Origin: UBA2336 sp036787955
GTDB taxonomy: Bacteria; Bacteroidota; Bacteroidia; Cytophagales; Cyclobacteriaceae
DNA length: 64,000 nt
Direction of reading: 5' to 3'
Assembly (NCBI GenBank): GCA_036787955.1
Contig: DAIQOI010000011.1
Location: 34,008-98,007, forward strand
Part shown: one piece after another, positions 27,247 through 36,630 of the stretch
Layout: every line of letters starts with the position of its first letter
Numbering within the stretch: the first letter of the stretch is position 1
Program-made: the position numbers and the translations under genes
Notes under the pieces: model-generated
The model's database searches: none
Told to the model about the DNA's origin: nothing
What the model saw: only the letters and a program-made list of their open reading frames with translations

Positions 27247-28371
27247 TCAGAATGCTTCGGCAACGGAAAAATAAAAGTAACCGCCTTCCCTGCCCCGGGC
27301 ATAGTCGAACCGGATATTTAATCGCTCGGCCGGATTAACCAGGAAACGCAATCCTGTGCCTATTGAATATTTCAGGGTATTGATATTGACATCATCCACC
27401 TTTCGGAAGACGTCACCTGCCCCACCAAAAGAAACCATGCCAAAACGCCAGAATAAAGGAAACCTGTATTCCAGCTGAACCCCGGCAAAATTCAGATCGC
27501 GAAAGCGGTTACGCGGGTAGCCGCGAAGGATGTCATCATTACCGGCTGTTGACATGTCGAGAAAAGGAACTTCGCCGGAAGTAAAACGTATTTTACTTTG
27601 TAGCGCCAATGTTTTTTTTCTGCCTAAGGACCAGTAGTGGTGATACCATGCATTCAGGTTAACAAATGAAAAAGTACTTCCCCAGGTCCTGGAGTAAAAG
27701 TAGGAGGAGAATTCGGCATACCGGCCTTTATAGGCATTGATGGCATTATCCCTGCTATCAAGTACAGCAACCATTCCCAAAGCCGAACCAATGCCCCCGC
27801 TGTAACCCGTCACAGTTCCCTGCTCCAGTACTCCTCCCGGTGCGTATTTAAATCCATATTCGCTTTCGAAATGATAGTCGAGACCGACAAACAGATTGGT
27901 CTTTATCTTTTTCATCACCAGGTTTTTAACACTTATCAGATCATAGGCATACTTTTCTTCCTGATCTTTTGTGGTGGTATTACCGATGCCATAAAATCGG
28001 TCTGGAAAATTGCGGTAGCGCAACTCTCCTTTTAACAGAAAGGATTCATCACGTGTAAAAATATTCCACAAACTCCACACATCAAGCTGATCGTTCTGCG
28101 TGTAATCGGCAAGAAACTGAACGTAGGATATGCGGGTTAGCTGCTGGTGCTCGTATTTAGGCTCTATCTTAAAATAATAAACCCCTGCTGCGCCAAATGC
28201 CCACCGTGTGTCGGGCGTGTAATAAAGCAAAGGCAAAAGAAATACTCCCTGCTTTTCTGAAGGAATGGTATCGGAGAGCGGATGGATGCCAAAAACTTTT
28301 CGCTGCGCAAAAAGCTGACAAGCGGTTAGGAGTACTATCCCGATAGCTATAAATCTCCCAACTGCAGACAT
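27247..28371 (-). CDS. BamA/TamA-type outer-membrane beta-barrel protein
   Basis: A 374-aa protein with a signal peptide (ending QLFAQ) and an Omp85-like barrel without POTRA domains. Supporting stretches are LRGYPRNRFRDLNFAGVQLEYRFPLF (the RGY and strand pattern of the D15/surface-antigen domain) and a C-terminal amphipathic strand. Family members without POTRA domains act as outer-membrane pores or phospholipase-partner barrels; the exact role is unknown. ATG at 28371; no close neighbours on the same strand. Confidence 0.8.
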   Translation of the reverse strand: MSAVGRFIAIGIVLLTACQLFAQRKVFGIHPLSDTIPSEKQGVFLLPLLYYTPDTRWAFGAAGVYYFKIEPKYEHQQLTRISYVQFLADYTQNDQLDVWSLWNIFTRDESFLLKGELRYRNFPDRFYGIGNTTTKDQEEKYAYDLISVKNLVMKKIKTNLFVGLDYHFESEYGFKYAPGGVLEQGTVTGYSGGIGSALGMVAVLDSRDNAINAYKGRYAEFSSYFYSRTWGSTFSFVNLNAWYHHYWSLGRKKTLALQSKIRFTSGEVPFLDMSTAGNDDILRGYPRNRFRDLNFAGVQLEYRFPLFWRFGMVSFGGAGDVFRKVDDVNINTLKYSIGTGLRFLVNPAERLNIRFDYARGREGGYFYFSVAEAF

Positions 28372-28438
28372 GTTGCAAATCAGAAAAAATCAGGCGATCC
28401 TTTCTTTTTCTACGAAAACTGATTAAAGAATTAAAAAA

Positions 28439-28852
28439 CTAATCACGCTGTCGGTAACTTTTTAAATGCGGCAATGCTTTTTCTTCTTTGGTAGGCCTGA
28501 GTTTAAAAATGTCCGTAGGGGTTTCACAAAACACAGCCATACCCTTGTAAATGGCTATGGGGGCCTTTACCAGATGTCCGTTATAAACCAGTACTTCAAG
28601 CCATCCGTCCATGGTATAAGTATTGCTGCCTATTTTTTTCTGATAATCCGGATGAGACTTGTCCAGCAATTCGTGGGGTTGCAACTTGAGCAGGTTAATG
28701 ATTTCTTTCCAGTAAGTAGGCGATAATTTTTCAGAAACCACATCTACTTCATTAATGTGATTACAGATGTCGTGGGCTATGGCTTTCGTCTGCTTGCCCA
28801 GCGTTGTCTGCGGATTGTACACCAGAAAAAGTTCATTGGGATGAAACTGCAT
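28439..28852 (-). CDS. ArsC/Spx-fold protein lacking the catalytic cysteine
   Basis: A 137-aa protein that follows the arsenate reductase (ArsC/Spx) thioredoxin-like layout: ELFLVYNPQTTLGKQTKAIA at the N-terminus, a helix ending in HELLDKSHPDY, then VLVYNGHLVKAPIAI, in which the proline matches the conserved cis-Pro region. At the position of the family's NPxCSKS motif the sequence reads NPQTTLGK, so the redox Cys is absent and the protein cannot be a classical arsenate reductase. The ATG at 28852 is preferred over the upstream 28897 because the family starts just before the first strand. Confidence 0.7.
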   Translation of the reverse strand: MQFHPNELFLVYNPQTTLGKQTKAIAHDICNHINEVDVVSEKLSPTYWKEIINLLKLQPHELLDKSHPDYQKKIGSNTYTMDGWLEVLVYNGHLVKAPIAIYKGMAVFCETPTDIFKLRPTKEEKALPHLKSYRQRD

Positions 28853-29003
28853 AGGCGTAGTGGTTTTATGTGCTGAATTTACAATAAATATATACACCGA
28901 AAAAGCAGCCGGCCGAGAGTTGGGTAATAATAGCCCGGAGAAGGCGGCTTAAGCCTAGCCAGATAATCGGCTTTTTCTTTTAAATTTCTGAAAAATCCTT
29001 CCC

Positions 29004-30176
29004 ATGGTACAAAGGCTCTGCATGCTCTTGCTGTGTATTTTTTGTGCTTCAGCTGCTTTGGCGCAACAGTACTATGTGGTGATTGGAGCATTTGCAGTTG
29101 AATCAAATGCCCGAAAGTTTACAGGGTACGCCCGCAACCAGCGGTTTGACGCAGCTTATAAGTTGAATGCCCTGCGCAACCTCCATTATGTGTACGTAAT
29201 GAAAACCACAAACCGGAAGGAAGCCTATGCCGAAGCGGTGCGGCTGCAAACCAAAACTGAGTTTACGGATGCATGGGTATTTTATGGCTACCTGGGCAAC
29301 GAAGCCGCCTCCGAGCAGCCATCCCCCGTCAGCGCTGGGCCCGTTCAGCAACAGGAACCTGTACAGGAAAAGAAAAATATTCCTGCTGAAATTCCCGGGC
29401 CAGCATTGGAAGAAGCGAAAAAAGAGCCGGCACAAATAACAGAAACAGTTAACAAATCGGGCTTGCCACCGCCCAAAGGAAAATATTTTCGGTTCCGCAT
29501 CACAACGACTGATGGACGACCGGTGCCCGGTGAAGTACACCACGTTGACCGGGTACGGCAGGCAGATATTGCCACTTACAAAACAGAACAGCTGATTGAT
29601 CTTGTAAGCCCTCCCCAAAACCAGCCTTTAACCATTGTGTGCGGAATTTTCGGCTTTAAGGAAATTGTAAAAGTAATTGATTACAACGATCCGGCCACCT
29701 CAGCAGAAGCCGTTCAGGGAAGTGACGGGGAATGGATTATCACTTATAAACTTGAACCGCTTAAAAAAGGCGATGTACAGGTTATGTACAACGTGAGTTT
29801 TTACAAAGACGCAGCCATCATGACACCCCAGTCAAAAACAGAACTGGATGAACTGGTAAATATGATGAAGCTCAATCCCAACTACCGCATTAAAATCCAC
29901 GGCCACTGCAACGGCAATTACAACAAACGATTGATTAAATATCCGGGCAAGAAAAAAAACTACTTCAGCATGACAGGCGCTGAGGATAAAAATGGTTCTT
30001 CCAAAGAGCTCTCACGTGTGCGCGCAGAAACCATACGAAATTATCTGACAGACAACGGCATAGACAAAAGCCGCATGGAAATTTTTGCCTGGGGTGGCAC
30101 CAACATGCTTGTTTCGGAAACCAGCACCAGCGCACGCCTGAACGACAGGATAGAAATTGAAATTCTTCAGGATTGA
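29004..30176 (+). CDS. Exported SPOR-like and OmpA-family peptidoglycan-binding protein
   Basis: A 390-aa protein: signal peptide (1-20, ALAQ), an N-terminal SPOR-type domain (YYVVIGAFAVESNARKF ... LHYVYVMKTTNRKEA, about 22-95), a Pro/Glu-rich linker (about 105-150), a beta-rich middle, and a C-terminal OmpA domain (about 265-390) with YRIKIHGHCNG, LSRVRAETIRNYLTDNGI and RLNDRIEIEI. Both terminal domains bind peptidoglycan, so the protein probably bridges periplasm and wall. Unusually the OmpA domain carries a lysine-rich insertion (KRLIKYPGKKKNYFSMTG). The downstream amylase gene starts 69 bp later on the same strand. Confidence 0.82.
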   Translation: MVQRLCMLLLCIFCASAALAQQYYVVIGAFAVESNARKFTGYARNQRFDAAYKLNALRNLHYVYVMKTTNRKEAYAEAVRLQTKTEFTDAWVFYGYLGNEAASEQPSPVSAGPVQQQEPVQEKKNIPAEIPGPALEEAKKEPAQITETVNKSGLPPPKGKYFRFRITTTDGRPVPGEVHHVDRVRQADIATYKTEQLIDLVSPPQNQPLTIVCGIFGFKEIVKVIDYNDPATSAEAVQGSDGEWIITYKLEPLKKGDVQVMYNVSFYKDAAIMTPQSKTELDELVNMMKLNPNYRIKIHGHCNGNYNKRLIKYPGKKKNYFSMTGAEDKNGSSKELSRVRAETIRNYLTDNGIDKSRMEIFAWGGTNMLVSETSTSARLNDRIEIEILQD

Positions 30177-30244
30177 AAAAGTTGTCTGAAATGAATTGTG
30201 ATTCTGGTTTCCCGGCTTTAAGTTTCGAGTCAAAAGTTTCTACT

Positions 30245-32089
30245 ATGAAGCACCTGGTTTGTGTAGTCTCCTTCTTTTTAACTTCTCTGATTGCCTTATC
30301 CCAACCCAAAGTTTATCCCCCGCACTGGTGGACCGGCATGAAAAACCCGTTTCTTCAGTTAATGATTCACAGTCGCGGTATAGCCACTGCCAGGCCTACA
30401 GTAACCCTAAACTACCCGGGCGTGAAGATTTCAAAAGTTCACCACGTAGAAAATGCCAACTATTTATTTGTCGATTTAACCATATCACCGCAAACCCAAC
30501 CGGGAGAGTTCACCATTAAAATCAACACCTCACCTCCCACAACCATCCAATTCACCCTCAAGCCCCGCAGGCAGGGAAACGGTACCGCTTTTGCGCAGGG
30601 CATCACTTCGTCCGACCTGATATACCTCATCATGCCCGACCGCTTTAGCAACGGAGATCCCTCGAACGACCGCATACCCGGTATGCGCGACCAGAGCCTG
30701 AACCGCGACTCCATTTTTCTGCGCCATGGTGGCGACCTGCAGGGCATCATCAACCACCTCGATTACCTGCATGAGCTGGGCGTTACAGCACTATGGTTAA
30801 CACCCGTATTTGAAAACGACATGCCCAACCGCACCGAGCACGGCTATGCCATGACCAACCACTACCGCGTGGAGCCCCGGCTGGGTGGTGACGAGATGTA
30901 TAAAAAGCTAAGCTACGAACTGCACCGGCGTGGCATGAAACTCATCCAGGATGCAGTGTACAACCACGTGGGTCTGTATCACTTTACCGTACAGGATAAA
31001 CCTACACGCGACTGGCTGAACGAATGGCCGGCTTATACCAACACAACTTATAAAGACCAGACGCTCTTTGACCCCTATGCCGCCCCTTCTGAACATAAAC
31101 GCATGACGGACGGATGGTTTACTCCCTTTATGCCCGACCTGAACCATCGCAACCCCTACGTAGCTAATTACCTCATTCAGCATGCCCTATTTTCGGTAGA
31201 AGAATTTGGTGTGGACGGATTCCGCGTAGATACCTACTTCTACAACGACCTCGAATTCATGAACCGGTGCAATGCAGCGCTGCTTAACGAATACCCGAAG
31301 CTGTCGATTTTTGGCGAAACCTGGGTACACGGTGTGCTGAACCAGGCTTATTTCGTGCGCAATAACCTTAACGTACCTTTTAAAAGCAACTTGCCCGGCA
31401 CCACTGATTTTCAAAGCTTATTTTACGGAATTCAGGCTGCGCTGAATGAAAGATTCGGATGGACGGAAGGCGTAAACCGGTTATATCAGACAGCCTCGAA
31501 TGATTTTGTGTATGCAGACCCATTGAAGCTGGTCATCTTTCTCGATAACCACGACTTGAGTCGTTTTTATTCGGTGGTAGGTGAAGACCTGCGCAAAATT
31601 AAAGTGGCTTTCACCTGGCTGCTCACCTGGCGCGGCACACCCCAGATGTATTACGGAAGTGAAATTCTGATGAAGGGTTTTGCCAATCCGGACGGATGGG
31701 TGCGTCTTGATTTTCCGGGAGGCTGGCCTGGCGACAAGGTTAATAAATTCAAACCCGACGGACGCACACCCGAAGAACAGGAAGTGTTTACCTTGATTAA
31801 AACACTGGCCAACTACCGTAAACAGTCTTCGGCTTTAACAACCGGTAAAATGATGCACTACCTGCCCAAAGATGGTCTGTATGTTTATTTCCGCTACGAT
31901 GAAAAGCAAACGATCATGTGCATCATGAATACCAGTGATAAACCAAAACAGGTAAATGCCTTTGATTATCCCGAGCGCACCAGCGGCTTTCAGTTAGGCA
32001 TTAACGTGCTCACCGGTAAACAATACAACCTGACCGAAGGCATCCATGTGGAAGGCATGGAGATGATGGTGCTGGAGTTAAAGCGTTAA
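30245..32089 (+). CDS. Glycoside hydrolase family 13, cyclomaltodextrinase/neopullulanase-like
   Basis: Exported alpha-glucan hydrolase of 614 aa. Signal peptide (1-20, ALSQ), an N-terminal beta-sandwich domain (about 22-110), then the TIM barrel with catalytic residues in standard places: Asp329 (GFRVD), Glu358 (FGETW) and Asp437 (FLDNHD), plus the region-I DAVYNHVG. A C-terminal beta domain ends with ILELK-like strands. The signal peptide suggests periplasmic or surface location, as with SusA-like neopullulanases, but no SusC/SusD genes are near. ATG 30245 is used rather than the upstream frame start at 30173, because it opens the signal peptide. Confidence 0.9.
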   Translation: MKHLVCVVSFFLTSLIALSQPKVYPPHWWTGMKNPFLQLMIHSRGIATARPTVTLNYPGVKISKVHHVENANYLFVDLTISPQTQPGEFTIKINTSPPTTIQFTLKPRRQGNGTAFAQGITSSDLIYLIMPDRFSNGDPSNDRIPGMRDQSLNRDSIFLRHGGDLQGIINHLDYLHELGVTALWLTPVFENDMPNRTEHGYAMTNHYRVEPRLGGDEMYKKLSYELHRRGMKLIQDAVYNHVGLYHFTVQDKPTRDWLNEWPAYTNTTYKDQTLFDPYAAPSEHKRMTDGWFTPFMPDLNHRNPYVANYLIQHALFSVEEFGVDGFRVDTYFYNDLEFMNRCNAALLNEYPKLSIFGETWVHGVLNQAYFVRNNLNVPFKSNLPGTTDFQSLFYGIQAALNERFGWTEGVNRLYQTASNDFVYADPLKLVIFLDNHDLSRFYSVVGEDLRKIKVAFTWLLTWRGTPQMYYGSEILMKGFANPDGWVRLDFPGGWPGDKVNKFKPDGRTPEEQEVFTLIKTLANYRKQSSALTTGKMMHYLPKDGLYVYFRYDEKQTIMCIMNTSDKPKQVNAFDYPERTSGFQLGINVLTGKQYNLTEGIHVEGMEMMVLELKR

Positions 32090-32335
32090 CAAGCCCTACT
32101 GTCTGCCTTTACATCTTTGTGGCCTCATGCCGAGGCTGAAGCATTTCCGGGCCCGCATCTTAGGCTGCCTGCGCTGTCATGATCAGACCCTCCGGCCGAA
32201 GCATCTTTTGAACCAAAACCAATCGCACACCACCAGTACCTGCAACACTGAAGCTGAATCGCTAAAATCCCGTTTTTGCTGAACTCAGGGTGAGAAGTAA
32301 AAAATTCCAAACAATACTTTTATCCTGCCAATTTG

Positions 32336-34822
32336 CTATTGCGGCTTCCGCACCACTCCCCTCACCGGCTGCGCTGTCTCCGGGTTCTCAGGCCAGGCGT
32401 GTTTAGGGTACCTGCGCATCAGCTCTTTTCGAATAGCCGGATAAGTGTTGCGCCAGAAACTGGGTAAATCCTGCGTTACCTGAACAGGCTTAAAACCAGG
32501 CGACAGCAAGTGCAACACCACTGATGTGCGTCCGTCATTAACCGAAGGCGTCTGCATTAACCCAAAGCATTCCTGCAACCTCACCTCAACATGAGGTGCC
32601 GAGCCATCAGACTTGTAATGAACCTTGATACGCGATCCGGTTGGTACCACAATTTTTGCGGGTGCCAGTCTTTCAAAAATCCGAAGCAAATCAGCAGGCA
32701 GCAACGCATTTAATGCATCCATTAATTCAATCTGCTTAAAATCCTCCTTCCTGTGTACACCAACCAAAAACGGCGATAGCCACGTTTCTAATCTGGCCAT
32801 CAACACGGGCATAGACACATCGGGCCAGCCTTCATCGGGCCGCCACTTTTTCAGGCTCATTACCCGGTTGCACCATTGATCATGGTCTTCATTCCATCCC
32901 AGCCATCCAATGCCTTTGTCGCGTATCAAGCTACATAACACCTTCTGGCGTTGCTCTGGCGAAACTTCGGCAACAGGCGTTGAACGAAGAAGAAGTGCAC
33001 CCAGCCGGTGCTCGCGCACGGCCGTGATCATCTCACGGTGTTCATCCCATTGCACCGTTTCGGATGATACGGCTAAATCATACAAATCACTCTCTTCAAC
33101 ACCGGCTGCCAGGACAACTTTGCCTTCGGTAGGCCCGGCTTCGGCATGGGCTGCAACTATCCATTTCCATGAAGTAAGTGGATCCTTATCATCCAAATAA
33201 ACTACCCGACCGGTACGCAACCGGTAGCGCGAAGAGCCAGGCTTTAACCGGCAAGCAATCCGATCAGGGTAAGCCTGCAGCAGCAAATAGCCCACCTCAC
33301 GGCTGTTAACCGCATCGTTGTTTTCCGCCACACCAAGAACTTTTCTCCATTGCGCTGCTAACCTGGCAACTCTTTGAACCACCGCGCTTTCCGTTGAAAT
33401 AGATTGATTACCGCGAAATTTGCGCAAAGTTTCTATTCGCAACACAAAGTCGGATTCTGTTGACCCGCGCAAAATGTCGCGTTCTTCGAGCAATGCTGCA
33501 ATGTCGGCAGCCAGCGCTGCCTGAACAGCTGAAGCAAAATCCATGGTAAGCAAATGAGCAATACGCGGATGAGCAGACAACGATGCCATCTTTCTGCCAC
33601 GAGGTGTCAGGCCTTGTTCATCAACTGCGCCAAGCGATTTAAGTAGTTCGAAAGATTGTGCCACGGCACCGGCCGGAGGAGGTGTTATCCAAGGTAGTTC
33701 GTACACATCTTTTACACCCCAATCCAGTGCGAGCAGCACCACCGATGCCAAATCAGTCTCTTCTATTTCGGGTCTTCTTTCCGTTCTCAACTGTTCATGC
33801 GTGGCTTTTGTCCATAACCTGTAGCATACACCAGGTGCTGTACGGCCTGCTCTTCCTGCCCGCTGTTCGGCCGAGTCAAGGGTAATGCGCTGAGTTTCCA
33901 GTTGCGCAAGTCCGCTGCGCGGATCATAAACGGGTTGCCGCACAAATCCGCTGTCGATCACCACGCGCACGCCTTCTATGGTCAGTGAAGTTTCTGCCAG
34001 GTTAGTTGCCAGCACAACCTTCCTCCTGCCAAGTGCATCGGGCAGGATGGCTTGCTGCTGCCGGTTGAGCGGCAACTCTCCATAAAGCGGACAAACCAGG
34101 GCACCAACACGGGCCTCGGCCAAGAGTTCGGCTGCGCGGGTAATTTCGCGTGCCCCGGGCAAAAACACCAAAATATCACCCGTATGTTCACGGAGCGCTC
34201 TGCGCACAGCCGATGCAGCACGCTGCCAGATCGTTTCCTGAACAGGCCGCTCATCATAAACAATTTCAACCGGAAAGGAACGGTCAGGTGTTTGAATAAC
34301 CGGAGGGTTGTAAAGTGGCTGCAGCAGTGCTTTTGCAGGAAGCGTTGCCGACATGATTAAGATGCGAAGATCAGGCCGAAGTAGTTGGCGAGTGTGTAAC
34401 GCAAACGCCAGCGCCACATCGGCATGGATGCTGCGCTCGTGAAATTCATCAAATATCAACAAGCCTGCTTCTTCAAGGCCCGGGTCGGATTGCAGCATGC
34501 GCGCCAGGATGCCTTCGGTTACCACCTCAATACGCGTCCGCCGTGACAAACAGGTTTCCAAACGAATCCGGTAGCCCACCCTTTCGCCCGGCACTTCACC
34601 GAGTTGCTCGGCAAGCCGGTGAGCAACTGCCTTTGCTGCCAGCCTGCGCGGCTGGAGCATGATGATTTTTCGCCCCTGCAACCACGGCTCATCCAGCAGG
34701 TAGAGCGGCAGCACAGTCGACTTGCCCGCACCGGGCGAAGCCTGAAGCAACGCAATACCGCTATGTTCCAAAGACCGGCGCACATCCGGAAGAACAGCAA
34801 GAACCGGGTAGGAAACACTCAT
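32336..34822 (-). CDS. hrpB: ATP-dependent helicase HrpB
   Basis: DEAH-box RNA/DNA helicase of 828 aa, function in the cell not well defined. Motifs: Walker A PGAGKST (motif I), Ia QPRRLAAKAVAHRL, DEFHER (motif II), SATLPA (III), motif V VLATNLAETSLTI and motif VI QRAGRAGR; these are followed by HA2/OB-fold regions and the HrpB-specific C-terminus (LPSFWRNTYPAIRKELMRRYPKH). Length fits HrpB (about 810-840 aa). The last residues are near 32336; the 246 bp between the amylase gene's stop and the end of hrpB hold no supportable gene. Confidence 0.93.
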   Translation of the reverse strand: MSVSYPVLAVLPDVRRSLEHSGIALLQASPGAGKSTVLPLYLLDEPWLQGRKIIMLQPRRLAAKAVAHRLAEQLGEVPGERVGYRIRLETCLSRRTRIEVVTEGILARMLQSDPGLEEAGLLIFDEFHERSIHADVALAFALHTRQLLRPDLRILIMSATLPAKALLQPLYNPPVIQTPDRSFPVEIVYDERPVQETIWQRAASAVRRALREHTGDILVFLPGAREITRAAELLAEARVGALVCPLYGELPLNRQQQAILPDALGRRKVVLATNLAETSLTIEGVRVVIDSGFVRQPVYDPRSGLAQLETQRITLDSAEQRAGRAGRTAPGVCYRLWTKATHEQLRTERRPEIEETDLASVVLLALDWGVKDVYELPWITPPPAGAVAQSFELLKSLGAVDEQGLTPRGRKMASLSAHPRIAHLLTMDFASAVQAALAADIAALLEERDILRGSTESDFVLRIETLRKFRGNQSISTESAVVQRVARLAAQWRKVLGVAENNDAVNSREVGYLLLQAYPDRIACRLKPGSSRYRLRTGRVVYLDDKDPLTSWKWIVAAHAEAGPTEGKVVLAAGVEESDLYDLAVSSETVQWDEHREMITAVREHRLGALLLRSTPVAEVSPEQRQKVLCSLIRDKGIGWLGWNEDHDQWCNRVMSLKKWRPDEGWPDVSMPVLMARLETWLSPFLVGVHRKEDFKQIELMDALNALLPADLLRIFERLAPAKIVVPTGSRIKVHYKSDGSAPHVEVRLQECFGLMQTPSVNDGRTSVVLHLLSPGFKPVQVTQDLPSFWRNTYPAIRKELMRRYPKHAWPENPETAQPVRGVVRKPQ

Positions 34823-34881
34823 GCATCAAAACTAACTGAATTGAAAATAAAGTTTGCAACAAAGAAACCCGAAACAGCCAA

Positions 34882-35013
34882 ATGCGTTGTATAAATACAA
34901 GCGAATTTTTTGATGTCAATAATATCGTTGACGTATCAGCCTATGAAGATTGGTTTTGTGCAGATAATCAGAAAAAGCTTTGGCGAAATACCGAAACGAT
35001 AAAATTTTTTTAA
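34882..35013 (+). CDS. Candidate 43-aa small protein
   Basis: ATG at 34882 opens 44 codons (MRCINTSEFFDVNNIVDVSA to the stop at 35011-35013), ending 4 nt before the next gene's ATG at 35018. Composition is protein-like (acidic, Asn-rich, Trp/Phe), but no family is recognised. It could be a leader peptide or translationally coupled small protein. It occupies most of the otherwise empty 195 bp between hrpB and the following gene. Confidence 0.25.
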   Translation: MRCINTSEFFDVNNIVDVSAYEDWFCADNQKKLWRNTETIKFF

Positions 35014-35017
35014 TGCT

Positions 35018-35335
35018 ATGGCTAAGAAAAAGAAAATAGTACCTCATTGGATACCGGTGTTTATAACAGGGTCAGAAGGCTTTGCCCAGAAACTCGTGGA
35101 AGCACTTAGCATGTCGGGTCTTCCGTTTATGCCCGGCTACTTCCACGACAGCAGTGCCCGAACCGCCCATACGCTGATTTGGGTAGACGAGCATACTTCG
35201 CTTGATGAATACAAGCGTGCCATTGGCGCACGCACCATCTGGAAATACCGCATCCGTTTCTTCAGAACCCTTCAGGAATTCACACAATTTGCCTGCAAGC
35301 CGGTTCAGGAAGAAGAGCTTGAAACAGCGGCATGA
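35018..35335 (+). CDS. Conserved-looking hypothetical protein, 105 aa
   Basis: I do not recognise a family. Basic N-terminus (MAKKKKIVPHW), a compact alpha/beta pattern with VFITGSEGFAQKLVEAL, then aromatic-rich strands (TLIWVDEHTSLDEYKRAIGA; IWKYRIRFFRTLQEF), and an acidic end. No signal peptide or membrane segment, so probably cytoplasmic. It precedes the hydratase gene by 27 bp on the same strand and may be co-transcribed. Confidence 0.7.
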   Translation: MAKKKKIVPHWIPVFITGSEGFAQKLVEALSMSGLPFMPGYFHDSSARTAHTLIWVDEHTSLDEYKRAIGARTIWKYRIRFFRTLQEFTQFACKPVQEEELETAA

Positions 35336-35362
35336 ACTGATTATTCTCTTAACTTTACTCTT

Positions 35363-35830
35363 ATGAGTAAGGTTATCATCCGAAACTTTGATGAATTTTC
35401 AGCTTTCATCGGCCGGGAAATTGGCACATCGGGCTACCATACTATAACCCAGGAGCAGATTGACCTGTTTGCCAAGGCTACGCTTGACTTTCAGTGGATA
35501 CATATTAATCCTGAAAGAGCACGGGAAGAAAGTCCCTTTGGCGGCACCATTGCCCACGGATACCTCACCCTTTCATTAATTCCCTACCTGTGGGATCAGA
35601 TTGCCGAAGTGCGCAATTATAAAATGCTGGTCAACTATGGTATTGAAGATCTGCGCTTTAACCAACCCGTGCGGGTAAACGATCAGGTACGGCTGCGCGT
35701 TGCGCTGAAAAACATCACCAACCTGCGCGGAATAGCCAAAGCAGAAATGAGCGTTACCATGGAAATCAAAGAGAATCCCAGGCCCGCTTTCAGTGGAACA
35801 ATTCTGTTCCTTTATCATTTTACCGGATAA
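35363..35830 (+). CDS. MaoC-family (R)-specific enoyl-CoA hydratase
   Basis: Hot-dog fold dehydratase of 155 aa. The family's catalytic segment is clear: AKATLDFQWIHINPERAREESPFGGTIAHGY, with the Asp/His pair of the hydratase-2 motif and the AHG(Y/F) turn at its end. Likely hydrates trans-2-enoyl-CoA to (R)-3-hydroxyacyl-CoA. It ends 3 nt before the convergent lgt stop, with no space for a terminator. Confidence 0.9.
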   Translation: MSKVIIRNFDEFSAFIGREIGTSGYHTITQEQIDLFAKATLDFQWIHINPERAREESPFGGTIAHGYLTLSLIPYLWDQIAEVRNYKMLVNYGIEDLRFNQPVRVNDQVRLRVALKNITNLRGIAKAEMSVTMEIKENPRPAFSGTILFLYHFTG

Positions 35831-35833
35831 CCT

Positions 35834-36622
35834 TCAGCTTTTTATTTTCTTGACAGAAATTGCATTTCGTTTTTTCCATACCGGGTAAAAATAGAGTGCT
35901 GCTCCTGCCAGCAACAGCGATATAAGCTGTGAATGGGATAAATAATCCTCAATGATAAAGCCTCGTCCCGAATCGCCCCTGAAATACTCCAGTATAAACC
36001 TGCCAAAAGCATAAAGCATCAGATACACCAGAAACAACTGCCCGTAAAACGTTCTGCTTTTTAACAGAAGCTGAAGGACGATGAAGACCATGCCAATATA
36101 CAGGGCTTCGGCCAGTTGGGATGGAAATAAAGGTGTACCCAACGGCCGGGCCTGGCAGGCCGGATCAGTAAAGGTTACACCAAAAAACAAATCGGTAGGT
36201 TTGCCATAGCAACAACCAGCCATAAAACAGCCGACTCTTCCGAACATGTGCACCAGGCAAGTAACACCGGCCATGATGTCGAGCATAGGATAAACCGGCA
36301 GTTTGGTTTTATTAAAAAACCACAACATGGCGGGCACAGCCAACAAAAAAGAACCATAAAAGACAAACCCGCTGCCAGCAATAAGTTTGCCGGGATTTTG
36401 CGTGTAATACGATGGACTTTCAAAGAACAACAAAAGCTTTCCACCTACGAATGCCGTTGCAAAGATCAGCAGGAAAAGGTTGTTTACCTGTTCATACGTG
36501 AGGTTCACTTCTTTTTTACCACGCCAATACAGGTAAGCCACACCAGCAACAGCGCCAAGTGCAATGAAAAAGCCGTAAGCATAAACCGTTATCGGACCGG
36601 CCTTAAAAAGTACTGGATGCAT
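35834..36622 (-). CDS. lgt: Prolipoprotein diacylglyceryl transferase
   Basis: Inner-membrane enzyme that transfers a diacylglyceryl group from phosphatidylglycerol to the lipobox cysteine of lipoprotein precursors. The 262-aa protein has seven hydrophobic helices and the Lgt signature HMFGRVGCFMAGCCYGKPTD with the essential Arg, plus a C-terminal arginine loop (FILEYFRGDSGRG). It is 8 bp downstream of the sorbosone-dehydrogenase-like lipoprotein gene, so the two are probably one operon. Converges on the MaoC gene. Confidence 0.95.
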   Translation of the reverse strand: MHPVLFKAGPITVYAYGFFIALGAVAGVAYLYWRGKKEVNLTYEQVNNLFLLIFATAFVGGKLLLFFESPSYYTQNPGKLIAGSGFVFYGSFLLAVPAMLWFFNKTKLPVYPMLDIMAGVTCLVHMFGRVGCFMAGCCYGKPTDLFFGVTFTDPACQARPLGTPLFPSQLAEALYIGMVFIVLQLLLKSRTFYGQLFLVYLMLYAFGRFILEYFRGDSGRGFIIEDYLSHSQLISLLLAGAALYFYPVWKKRNAISVKKIKS

Positions 36623-36630
36623 GCAGTTGG

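Noticed and set aside
32125..32310. 61-codon minus-strand frame between the amylase and hrpB genes
   Set aside because: Trp/Cys/Ser-rich with no family match and no promoter; the 246-bp gap holds nothing I can support.
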